Assembly (NCBI GenBank): GCA_019096065.1
Contig: JAGUCH010000004.1
Coordinates: forward strand, 5,022,001-5,086,000
Origin: Paracyclopina nana
Lineage: Eukaryota > Arthropoda > Copepoda > Cyclopoida > Cyclopettidae
Direction of reading: 5' to 3'
Length of the DNA: 64,000 bases
In this document: positions 10,382 through 19,675 of the stretch, piece after piece
Layout of the letters: the number at the start of each line of letters is the position of its first letter
Numbering within the stretch: position 1 is the first letter of the stretch
Notes under the pieces: model-generated
What the model saw: the letters and a program-made list of their open reading frames with translations, nothing else
What the model was told of the DNA's origin: nothing
The model's database searches: none
Program-made: the position numbers and the translations under genes

Positions 10382-11758
10382 ATGCCCGAGAGTGTGGGGC
10401 ATATCTGTAAAGATGCGTATAAAAAGGGCAGGTTACGGCCTTACAGCAACAGTCTGGAAATGAGCGATAGCTTGAATAGCCTCGATAATCTAAGGATGTC
10501 TCTGATCACCGAATCCATGGAAGGAGAATCTGCATTGGTCTCTATGATGGAGACTGATAAGACTGGAGAGTTCAACGAGCAAGAGGTTAGTGAGCTCCTA
10601 AAGGATGATGAGCCAGTTATGGATCGCAACATGCCTGCTGTCAATATTGAGAACCAAGCCCAGAATCAGACGACTAGACACCAGGACCAAGAGGAACCCC
10701 TCGAGGTCCCATTGGAAAGGGTATCCTCCAGTTTGGGGTACCCATTGCCATTTGAGGATTTGATCAGGCCTCCCCACATGGAGGGTCTACAGGCCTATGC
10801 GAGGGAGGCGAGCCGGACCAGAGCTACTATACAGCAGCATTATGATGCAAGCCTGTTGAAGATAGCTACGAAAGAGGTCATGACTGTTGGAAAGGAGGTG
10901 CCTTTTGACCTAACGATTAGGATAAATGGAGAACCCTATGAACGGACCGAGCCTCGTAGGCCATTGAAGGTGAAAAACTTTGACTGCATTGAATTGATTA
11001 TCGAGCCAGTGGGTAAAGGTGGGGAGATTCCCGATTTCCTTGTTATATTTCCGATGCTAGACAATCTACCAGTCTACAATTTGCCTGACAAGATGGAATA
11101 TGATGAGAATGTCCATAAGTTGGCCAATGTCAGAAGTTGGTCTGCCGTCCAGAGCCCAACAGCTGTTGGGTATTATGTTCATGGAATCCGTGGACAGGGT
11201 GGAGCTCAACTCCCTGTAGTAGTCTCCAAACATTATACCAAGCGAGGCTGCATTCAGATCATGCCAACATTGGACTCATCATTTTGGGATCCACGGATGT
11301 TCCATGATTTGACGTCACCTTACTTGCAACTGTATGTGGGACCGCCGTCCTGCCTTAACAATGGTGTGGCTCAAGCCCCACGAAAATTGGACGTGAAGAT
11401 CGATATGACCGCACTCCTGCCTACCATGGTAGCCCAGTTTGTTGATCGAGCCATTGGAACGTATCCGCAATGCGTGAGGTACACAGCCGGGGCCAGGCCC
11501 CAAAAACTAGCCGCGTTTGTGGAGAAGTCTTGGCAACAAAAACCAAGGCGAGGACCTAGACTGTACGCCGATGTAGCGCGCGGGCGCCCCTTTGGCGCAG
11601 GAACGAATGGACTAGACATATTGCACGCTAAGCGCTCCAAAGTCGATAAGAATAAGGAGCGTGTGAACTATCTCCTCCAGACTAAAATGGAGGAAATGAC
11701 CCCCAGCGACATCAAGGTATTCACTGAGGCGATTAATGGATTTGTCGGGCAGTTCTGA
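10382..11758 (+). CDS. Intronless 458-aa protein of unknown family, next to envelope-like gene
   Basis: The family is not recognised. The product is a soluble protein without signal peptide or membrane span. Residues 1-110 are acidic, Ser/Glu/Met-rich and probably disordered. Residues 110-370 look like a mixed alpha/beta or beta-rich folded core with many hydrophobic strands. The last ~80 residues are basic (KPRRGP, KRSKVDKNKER), as in nucleic-acid-binding proteins. A nucleocapsid or capsid role is a guess from this layout and its neighbours. Two starts are possible. ATG 10382 fits TTATAAGGAA at 10286. ATG 10460 (M27) fits TATAAAAAG at 10418, but that would leave a leader of only about 12 nt. 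I prefer 10382 because the same 10-mer precedes the next gene. AATAAA at 11863-11868 can end the transcript. Confidence 0.65.
   Translation: MPESVGHICKDAYKKGRLRPYSNSLEMSDSLNSLDNLRMSLITESMEGESALVSMMETDKTGEFNEQEVSELLKDDEPVMDRNMPAVNIENQAQNQTTRHQDQEEPLEVPLERVSSSLGYPLPFEDLIRPPHMEGLQAYAREASRTRATIQQHYDASLLKIATKEVMTVGKEVPFDLTIRINGEPYERTEPRRPLKVKNFDCIELIIEPVGKGGEIPDFLVIFPMLDNLPVYNLPDKMEYDENVHKLANVRSWSAVQSPTAVGYYVHGIRGQGGAQLPVVVSKHYTKRGCIQIMPTLDSSFWDPRMFHDLTSPYLQLYVGPPSCLNNGVAQAPRKLDVKIDMTALLPTMVAQFVDRAIGTYPQCVRYTAGARPQKLAAFVEKSWQQKPRRGPRLYADVARGRPFGAGTNGLDILHAKRSKVDKNKERVNYLLQTKMEEMTPSDIKVFTEAINGFVGQF
10418..10426 (+). promoter_or_regulatory. Possible alternative TATA box (TATAAAAAG)
   Basis: A strong TATA match lies inside the first codons of the 458-residue frame, 34 bp before the second in-frame ATG (10460). 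If used, it would drop the first 26 residues. It may be coincidental coding sequence. Confidence 0.35.
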
Positions 11759-11862
11759 AAAAATGAAATTACCCTTCAAAATCGAATTGTACATATTGAT
11801 AAAATACTTGGTTGTGGGCCAATACTCTTAACTTTTTACCATACATGTCGACATGCTATGAT

Positions 11863-11868
11863 AATAAA
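11863..11868 (+). terminator. Poly(A) signal AATAAA of the 458-aa gene
   Basis: Canonical hexamer about 105 bp after the stop codon and upstream of the TATA element of the next gene. It supports separate transcription units for the two genes. Confidence 0.45.
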
Positions 11869-11933
11869 AACCAATGGAAAAAAGCAAAGAGTGTCTAGAC
11901 ATAGTAAGGTGGCGTGCCCACACTTGTCTGGGT

Positions 11934-11943
11934 TTATAAGGAA
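11934..11943 (+). promoter_or_regulatory. TATA-type element TTATAAGGAA, copy 2
   Basis: The element lies 54 bp upstream of the glycoprotein-like ATG, giving a predicted transcription start near 11964 and a leader of about 33 nt. It is identical to 10286-10295. Confidence 0.55.
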
Positions 11944-11996
11944 AGTTAGCGGTCTTGGGGCCCATATAGTTTCTGATCAGAATTTGTGCTGGTAAG

Positions 11997-13883
11997 ATGT
12001 CGTTTGAATTGGTCTTCATACTCACCCTTTTGGGATCTGGCACTTGGGGCCTGTCCAACTACCCAAATACTCAGTTCGTACTGGATGAGGCACTTTGCCA
12101 TTCCGGACATGCCCTAGTTCCAGTTAGAGTGGTCCATCATCCTAGAATGGTGAAAAAGGCTATGGTGTTAGATACGAAGGATTACAGTGGCCTTTTGCAA
12201 TCAACAATTGGCGTCCTGAATAATATTGACACCGTGGTAAAAGAAGTTAAGGACAAGGAGGACTTGGTCCATATTGGGAATATGTTGGCAGTTGGTGAAG
12301 AGAGTACCCCTAACACCATCGACAAAGCTTGTTCCAAACGTCAAGGGTTTGTACCATTTGCCCCTAAAACTCATGAAGACATGGACGTTTTTCTAGAACT
12401 ATTACGTTATACGGCAAAGGAAAGCCCTCTTGCCACTAAGGTAACTTTATGTGTAAAATTTCGGATTGTCAATGAGGTACCTATGTCCTTGGATGGGAAA
12501 ACCACATTTCCTCAAGTGGGGTATGAGAAAAAACCGGACGATCAGATAATTGCAGGTTACCCGTGTATCACGGGGTATTTCACTGTGGGACAAGGGCCGA
12601 AGACCATGACGTCAGTTAAAGCCCATGCACCACACAGTGATGGGAAGGCAACGATGTGTGTCCAAAATGACTTTGTCATCACCCATAAGGACTTTGTCAA
12701 ATCAGAATTGTCTGGGAGGAAAAGCTTCCTTGAAAAGGCCTACAACGCCGTGATGGCCCTAGCAGAATCAGGTAAATCGACAAAATTCACCGATGGCATG
12801 ATAGCAAATACCACTCCACTGAGAGTTCCACCGAAAGTTTCTTTGGCCTTTCGACTACTGAAAGGTTTTAGCAAGGTCTTTTTGAAGTCTGGATTAATAC
12901 CAAATGATCTGCAGCAAGTATTGTCATATGCTGACACAGTTGTGCAATTTGCCAGAAATTTTGGACAGGCAGGCACACGGTTCAGCATACCAACTTTGGC
13001 GCATAATAGTGACAGAAATGCGGCCACCATTACTAATGTTTATGAACCTTTGGCGAACACAGAGCAGAGTGGAGATTTTGTCACTCAGGGAATAGTTGGG
13101 TATAAAGAAATGGACCCTACCCCTGAGGTCACATATCATATTGTGTCACGAAGCAAAAACGGATTCTTGCTGCATGATAGGTATTTGACCCGCCGAAATG
13201 ATCTAGTGTTTGTGTCTCGGGAAATACCCATCTATAGTGATTGCTTCGTTCATGACCATAATTTAACCGTGTGTGAAAACAAGGACTTTGACTTGACAGA
13301 AGGAGTCCAACACTGTGCTAAAGTACTTTTAGGGCTAGCTCTGGGTGACCCATTTGACGCCTGTGAATTAGAGCCACTTAAAACTAACACGCTCACTGAT
13401 GTGGGATGTGCTAATTATAAAGGGTTCTTAAATTTGGTCTCAAGTGCAATGATTAATAGGACTTGTTTAAATGACTTCAAGAACTCGATGGTATTGGAAC
13501 CAGGATCCTATCAGATCCTTAGCAATTGTAAGGTTTCCCTTGGAACACAAAGTACTGGATTTGAAGATGCTCCTTGGGAAAGCGATATGGTAAAGTTCTT
13601 CACAAAGTTCCCTGATGATGAACTTGGAGGTTTATTCAATAATTGGGAAATAATCCTGACGGTGAGCCTATTGTCTGCAGCACTGGGATTCACGTGTATG
13701 GGCATATTGATTTGGAAAAGGCGGCGAGTATGCAGCCGATGTTATGATGATGGAGGCTATGTGAGACCTAATACGTCCCGCTCACGGCTTCGCTACAATA
13801 GAGGAGATCGCAAGAAAGATGCTGACCAAAATCAGCGCCTTACTGTGCGAATGAGTGGCCTGGGAGGCGCGACGTTAGTATAA
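11997..13883 (+). CDS. Envelope-like type I membrane glycoprotein (628 aa), intronless
   Basis: The architecture is that of a viral or retroviral-type envelope protein; the family is not recognised from sequence. An N-terminal signal peptide (about residues 1-19, ending GTWGL) leads into an ectodomain of about 530 residues. Cysteines are spaced through it, with a cluster in the last 150 residues (SDCF, VCEN, QHCA, DACE, VGCA, RTCL, SNCK). N-glycosylation sequons include NTT, NLT and NRT. One strong membrane span lies near 551-572, followed by a short basic tail (KRRR). The frame has no stop over 628 codons, so the copy is intact or recent. No furin-type cleavage site or fusion peptide was identified with confidence. 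It follows the 458-residue gene in the same direction with its own TATA element. A captured viral glycoprotein is the likeliest origin; a host membrane protein cannot be excluded. Confidence 0.65.
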   Translation: MSFELVFILTLLGSGTWGLSNYPNTQFVLDEALCHSGHALVPVRVVHHPRMVKKAMVLDTKDYSGLLQSTIGVLNNIDTVVKEVKDKEDLVHIGNMLAVGEESTPNTIDKACSKRQGFVPFAPKTHEDMDVFLELLRYTAKESPLATKVTLCVKFRIVNEVPMSLDGKTTFPQVGYEKKPDDQIIAGYPCITGYFTVGQGPKTMTSVKAHAPHSDGKATMCVQNDFVITHKDFVKSELSGRKSFLEKAYNAVMALAESGKSTKFTDGMIANTTPLRVPPKVSLAFRLLKGFSKVFLKSGLIPNDLQQVLSYADTVVQFARNFGQAGTRFSIPTLAHNSDRNAATITNVYEPLANTEQSGDFVTQGIVGYKEMDPTPEVTYHIVSRSKNGFLLHDRYLTRRNDLVFVSREIPIYSDCFVHDHNLTVCENKDFDLTEGVQHCAKVLLGLALGDPFDACELEPLKTNTLTDVGCANYKGFLNLVSSAMINRTCLNDFKNSMVLEPGSYQILSNCKVSLGTQSTGFEDAPWESDMVKFFTKFPDDELGGLFNNWEIILTVSLLSAALGFTCMGILIWKRRRVCSRCYDDGGYVRPNTSRSRLRYNRGDRKKDADQNQRLTVRMSGLGGATLV

Positions 13884-16246
13884 TAACTGTATCAACCTTA
13901 ATGTGATGTAAGCGATCAATGACACCTTTTTTATATTTTTAGAGCTTAAAAAATATTTCAAAAGCTGAAAAAGTTAGGGCCGGGGAATGATGGGCAATAA
14001 GTACATCATGTCTCTGGTGCACGTTACGACCAGAATAGGACTTGATTGGACCCCTCCAGTGGAACCTGTGGAAACCGTGGAGCCCGTGGAGCCGCCAGAA
14101 GTCCGGAAGGTTGCCCATTCACCGCTACATCACCACCTCAAAATCACAAAACCTCCTTTCTCAAAAAACACCTTTTCATCTCCTCCTACTCCCTGATTGT
14201 TGTTGCTGCTGCTGCTACTACCTATGCGTTGAGCCTTACCTATGGCAATTCACCTGACCTTGAGTGGAGAAGTTGCTAGCCATTGTGTGGAGGAGTTGCT
14301 AGCTGCTACATAGAGAGGACCTGCAGCTGCATGATAACGGAGAGAAGCAGATGGAAGCTGATGGAACTTGCTGCAATGCATCGAGGGGAGAAGAAGGAGA
14401 AGACTCGGGGAGTTCGATGGGGGACTTCAGAGAAACAAGACATGGACCAAGTGCACATGGCCCATTGAGTGAGCTCTGCCCTGCTATTGTCCCACCAAAG
14501 TTCTCCAAAGTGTGCTGAGGCATGAAGAAGATGGCCACAAGAATATTTACTGCAGTACTTATTTCTTTGTATTTTGCTGCCATTACTTTGTGTGGTGTTA
14601 AAAGCTGAGTGAATAAGACAACCTTGTTTGACTTTGTTCGACCATAACTTGTATAGAGGTTTCCTGGGCAGTTATGCACCCTAGTTTGAGGCTGTTGAGG
14701 CCGTTGAGGACGTGGGTAGGAGGCCCAATCACTGGTCTACAGCACTGAAGCTTGCCATGTGATGTATCTCGCCAGAGTTGGAGCACTGAGGCTGCGGCTT
14801 TGGGTCCAAGGCGAGTAGACATCCGGCCAGCACCCGGAGGCTGCGAACGGTACCGCGACCATGAAGCCGATGCTAACCATCCTAGGCTTCAGAGGGTGTG
14901 ACCGTCGCACACCAGTACACTTTTTTAAAAAGCATATTTTTGTATGCTTTTTGGCCGGCGGAATTGCTCTACTACTAGTCTTAATGTAAAAGCCTTTTTA
15001 ATTGGCAACGTCAAAAGTCGTGGAGAGCTTATTCAAGAAGACGGGTTCAACCATATGCAGATGCTCCAAATTCTTAGGCTGAATCAAAGAGCCGCGTTTT
15101 GTACTTAGGATTACATGTTTGCAGTACACCGTGCTTCAATTAGCATTTGCATTTTCTCATTTTCTAACTATGAGCTTCTATTTTGTTAGAACCTAATATT
15201 AGGGTTTTAAGCTATCTAGCGAAGCTTGCCTTGCATCTTTTTGGATTCCATTTCAAAAGCATAATCTGGTTCAAAAAATTGAACACTTCCAGGCATAATA
15301 TTTTTTATATGATGGAAAGCAATTTTCGCATGTATAATTCAGTTTACCAATTCGTCTCAGTTCATATTACTATACATATATAAAAGCTCTGACGTTTAAC
15401 TTTATCAAGTGACACGCATTATAAAGTATCTTATAAGGTGTGTTGCTCCTCTGTTTGACCAGAGACCATGATATTGTCCAAGAAGTAAATCCCATGTTAG
15501 AAAAAAGGAGAAAAAATGCCGAGTATGGGGATCGAACCCTGATCATCTAGATTAGGAGTCCAACGCTCTACTGACTGAGCTACCAATACAGACAGAATAA
15601 TTAATGTCAGAATTCCTTCTTATTCTTATTCTCAGCTGAGCTAAGCTTAGTAGAACAGTAGAGCCTTTTCAGAGGTACCAGACAAAACTTAATCTAACAC
15701 ATCTTTTAGCCCCCAAAAATGCCAAATTCTAAATGCACAATTTTTTAACTGATTGAATAACGCTTTCTGTTACTCTTGCACTACTGAGGGCCTATCAACC
15801 CTAGCCTTCAAGTAATGGATCAGGTGCTAAGTCAAGATCGCCTGGTCTGGTAACTTCACTAACATTTGAAAATTACTTTCCATCATATAAAATCGTATAT
15901 ATATGTAAACAAATTATAAAACAGGCTTACAAAACATCTGAGCTCATTTTGCAAAGTAAAAATCTCGTGGCATTACTTGGCTCTCGCAAGCTCGAGCCCG
16001 CAAAAATGCCACTCGATTTCTACTTTACAAAATTTGCTCAGCTATTTTATTAGCTTGTTTTATAAATTGTTTACATATATAAATAGATATTATTCGCAAT
16101 TCTCTGAGTCGGACTGTATTTGGTTTGGATGTAAATACTGAAAGCGTAAGCCTTCAGCTAGTTTATCTTTACTTTTTTATGTATCGCCGCCAGCCAGCTA
16201 GTCAACCCATAAATAACGAAGATGGCTGCAATTTGAGAATTATCCT
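13884..16246. other. Noncoding spacer with tRNA-like relic
   Basis: There is no supported gene between the envelope-like frame and the 3' end of the opsin gene. It contains a short imperfect GTGGAGCC/GTGGAACC-type repeat near 14060-14095, a CTG/CTA-rich stretch near 14200, and the tRNA-like sequence at 15517-15589. Short frames here have no recognisable domains. Confidence 0.5.
15517..15589 (-). pseudogene. tRNA-like sequence, anticodon loop CTCCTAA (Arg-CCT-like), degenerate
   Basis: Read on the minus strand it is exactly 73 nt. It has a good D arm (GCTC...GAGC), an anticodon arm of five pairs with loop CTCCTAA, a T loop TTCGATC, and a T-run after the end. The acceptor stem pairs at only about three of seven positions and the T stem has only three pairs. 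It is therefore a tRNA pseudogene or a tRNA-derived repeat rather than a working tRNA. Confidence 0.55.
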
Positions 16247-19200
16247 TTATTTTGCCTCCACTGCGAGAGTGTTGGCCATTCCAGAGGAGAGTTCTTTACA
16301 GTACTTTTCAATGGCGCCCATTTGGTATAAATGTTTCTTATCCAAAGACATGAGATTCAAAGCGTTCAGCATGTTGTTCCTCCCATTGCCACCGTTGAGA
16401 TTGTCGAGTAGACTCGCAACATTTGTGGATTTCTTGGTGAGCACGAAAGTTTCGTCATTGCCCACTGAGGAGAGGAGGTCAACTGGTTCAAAGCAGCCGT
16501 AAATCCACCCATTTTTCCGCGACGTCTTGGTATCCTCAAGGTTGACCTGAATGACGGTGGCATTCACCTGAAACGAATACAAAATGTCAAAAGTGCCCTT
16601 TGGGGTCCCATTAATTGTGTGTGTCTTGGCATGAGGAAGAAGTCTTTGACTCGAGAGATAAAACAGGCCACAGTTTAGGATGTGCTTCAAGTCAGCAATA
16701 TTGCTTCTGCCAGCAAATTCTTTTGAGCAATTTCTGAAAGAAAGCTTTGATCTGGGAAAAACGAGGCCTTGTTGGCTTTCGGGGCCCCCTTGGCTCCAAT
16801 AAAAAGGATCAAACTTAGTAATTGAGCTTAACTTTTTTGGTTTGTTTGCAAGATGAAGTTGGGCAAGAGGAGCAAACTTTTTGTTTCAACTCTCCCCTTA
16901 CGGCAAGAGTTACAATTAAGCCAGGCTATGTAATAATAGCTCATCGTGGTTTTAAACTCAAAAGCTGGCCTTTTTTTCAGCCTGAAGCTTGTCTAATGAT
17001 TACAGCTTTCCTAAAATGTGGCAAGACTCTGTTATGAAATTAAATGATCCTAAAATTACTTACATCATTTTTGCCATCAGATGAAACCTCGTCGCTGTCT
17101 TGGAATGAGGTTGCATGCGGGGACTCCTCGATTTGCGGCTCGTGTACATCTAGAGAAATTAAGCGTCTTTTGGCCTCGATTGACACCTTTCTTTTGTCCG
17201 CCGGCTGCGCCACTTCCTCTCCATTTGGCAACACCAAAATCAATGCAACCTCTCGAATTCCGTGGATTGCATCTGCTTTCACTAAGGGATGGCAGCATAA
17301 ATAATGTATTTGCGTCATTCAATTAAGTGCACGTGCACGTGCACGTATCTTCACTTTTAAAAACCTCCTTTGCTTGTAAAAATATCACGTGGCGTGATCC
17401 TTTAACAAGCTTCACATAGCTTTCTTGCGAAGCAATTTTGATTGTCGCTTATGAGCATGGGCTAAGGAAAATGGCTATGACATGATGCTCTATAGTAATT
17501 TGGATATCCAGAGAGCTAATTACCCCCAAGGTCTATCCCATTTCTTGGAAATCTCCTTTGCAACTATGTACGAAATGGCCACGTGTGCCACTTTTCACGT
17601 GCTTTTCACGCCTGCTGCCCCTTTGATGATTGTTTGTGTAATCAATGTTTTTACAAAAGTGACGCTCGCGATACTGTATAAACTACTCCTACTACCATTG
17701 CTCGCTTAATGAAGAAAGGCTACGTAAACAGTCCATTTGTCCTGCTCGTACCAAACTCGAAAGCGGTGAAGTACTTACTATCTAGTTGGCAAGGAAAGCT
17801 TTTCCTCAGGTCTGAATAGCTGGGCTGATATGTGAAATTGGATACATTGTCCATGCTCCTGGAGGTGAACTCGTATTCAGCGAATCTGGTCCTTTTCCGG
17901 ATCTTCTTCACTCCGCGGCGGTTCAACGAGTCGACGCCCAGGTTGAAATTAATCTTGTCACCGTTGGTGTTGATCATGGAGCTCTCGTTCGGCTTGCAGC
18001 ATTCGGCAAGGTTGTTTTTGTTGATCCGTGTCCACCTTTTCTCCATGTCTTTTTCGCTCCGCGTTTTCACGAACCTTTTGAAAGCCCCGCGGAACTGAAA
18101 TGAGCAAACTTTTTAAATGAGAAAAGTGTCATCATTTTTTTTGCTTTTGTCATCATGATCTTTTGCAGAAAACTGTCCCAAGCTCAGTCTCTACTGGTGA
18201 TTCACGGTTATATAATAATTAAGTAATATTGACCGTGGCAATGCCACTATGAAAGCGCCAGAATAAGAGACTGAGCCTAATGGAGACAGATTTGGGAGCC
18301 TTATTATTGTCTGAAATTGATATTTGGCCAGATAATTTACCTGAGGGTTCATTGCGACGTAGAGAATAGGATTCCAGCAAACGGAGGTTTTGGCTGTCAG
18401 CAGAGGTAATACAACCCACGTGGGAGTGACGAACCTAAAAAGCATCATCAAATAATGAGGCGTAATGAGGCTAATTTTAGAGCACTTGTTCCAACTCTCA
18501 CCCTTCTCCGCCTATGATGTAGAGGATACAAATGACTCCATATGGAGTCCAGCAGATGAAGAATGCGATGTTCATCCACATTACCAAGGAGCAAATTTTC
18601 TGCTCCCGTTTCTGAGACATGCGTTTGATCATTTCCGATCGTGTCACTCGCGTTTGCTACACATAAAAGAATCAAGGAATGAAAATTTGATAAGCTATAT
18701 GCTATGCTGACTTACATTTTTCATTATGTAGACCGTTTTTACAGATGAGTACACAATGATCGCCATGGGGCCCATCCAGCCCATTATTAGCCAATAGATG
18801 GTGTATGCCAAGTGGTTATTGGATTCCCAATCTGGTGCGCATCTATGGGAAATGACATCGTAATTAACAAGAGGTGAATGAATGAGAATATGTGCGCGAT
18901 TTACGTCATTCCGGATGTCTCGGGCACGTACGCGCCGAACCCGAAGAAAGGTGGGACGGAAATGAAAAGGGTGTAGAACCAAATGCCCGCGATGATGAAG
19001 AAAGCGGTGCGGTACGATGTGATTTTGTACTTGTCTGGGTTGACAAGGGTTAACAGTCGTTGCAGGGACAACACGGAGAGAGTCATGATGGAAACTGTGC
19101 CTGGAATGACACAAGAAGGTTTAACGATGATGGAGTAGTTATAGCCATCTTATCGCTCATAATTAGGCCCGGATTAATTAAAGCTCGCGAGAACCGAGAA

Positions 19201-19675
19201 GGAAAATTAACGAGGCAACCCAGAAATGTGAAGGATTTGCTTACCTGATGTCGTCAGAATGAATCCGGTTGTCAGGCATAAAGTCTTGCCCATTTTCCAT
19301 CCGAAATTAATGGAAGCGGTGAAATCCACGGGCAAACCGTACGTGGCTATCATCATCTCCGCGAAAACCATATTCATTAGGACAAAGTTGAAGGGAGTGC
19401 GAATCTGGAAATTGAATTCACATCATGGTAAGCCTTCAAAGCTGAGCACAATCTTAATTAATCTTTTCATTTACCAATGGTGAGTTGTAGAACAGGATGA
19501 AAATGCTCGAGTTGGACACTACTCCAAACATACAAATGCTGGCCATGAAGCAGCATGACGCGATGTACACGTATGGAGAGACATCCGGACTCACGAGATA
19601 AATATCCTCTTCATCGTCTTCCAAGCTGGTCGCATTGCTCTGATTATGATCGAGGACAAAGGCCTCAGATGTCAT
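16247..19675 (-). CDS. Opsin (ciliary/pteropsin-like GPCR) with very long C-terminal tail (595 aa)
   Basis: Nine exons join in phase: 19675-19475, 19404-19245, 19100-18905, 18842-18716, 18656-18502, 18434-18341, 18094-17779, 17281-17064 and 16567-16247. The product is a seven-helix retinal photoreceptor of the plasma membrane. Residue numbering matches bovine rhodopsin almost exactly: C110 and C187 (disulfide, CAPDW in loop 2), E181 (ancestral counterion) with T113, and Schiff-base lysine K295 in LLTAKTS. The helix-7 motif is NPILY (301-305). The N-terminal sequons NQS/NAT may be glycosylated. The CAPDW loop and the helix-6/7 sequence suggest a c-opsin-like class; this needs a tree. Two oddities: the (D/E)RY motif is Q134-R-L136, and the tail after helix 7 is about 285 residues against some 40-100 usually. 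The last two exons contribute much of the tail and join in phase, but could be mis-assigned. A poly(A) signal overlaps the stop codon. Confidence 0.88.
17330..17601. promoter_or_regulatory. Cluster of five CACGTG E-boxes in opsin intron 7
   Basis: CACGTG occurs at 17330, 17336, 17386, 17580 and 17596. The first two are in tandem, and the third sits in the palindrome ATCACG/CGTGAT. All lie inside the intron between opsin exons 7 and 8. CACGTG is the core site for bHLH factors including CLOCK/CYCLE; its use here is inference. Confidence 0.45.

Noticed and set aside
4231-15000. Long terminal repeats for the pol element
   Set aside because: I compared the regions after pol and after the envelope-like gene by eye and found no long direct repeat, clear polypurine tract plus TG/CA ends, or primer-binding site. 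A dot plot with flanking sequence would be needed.
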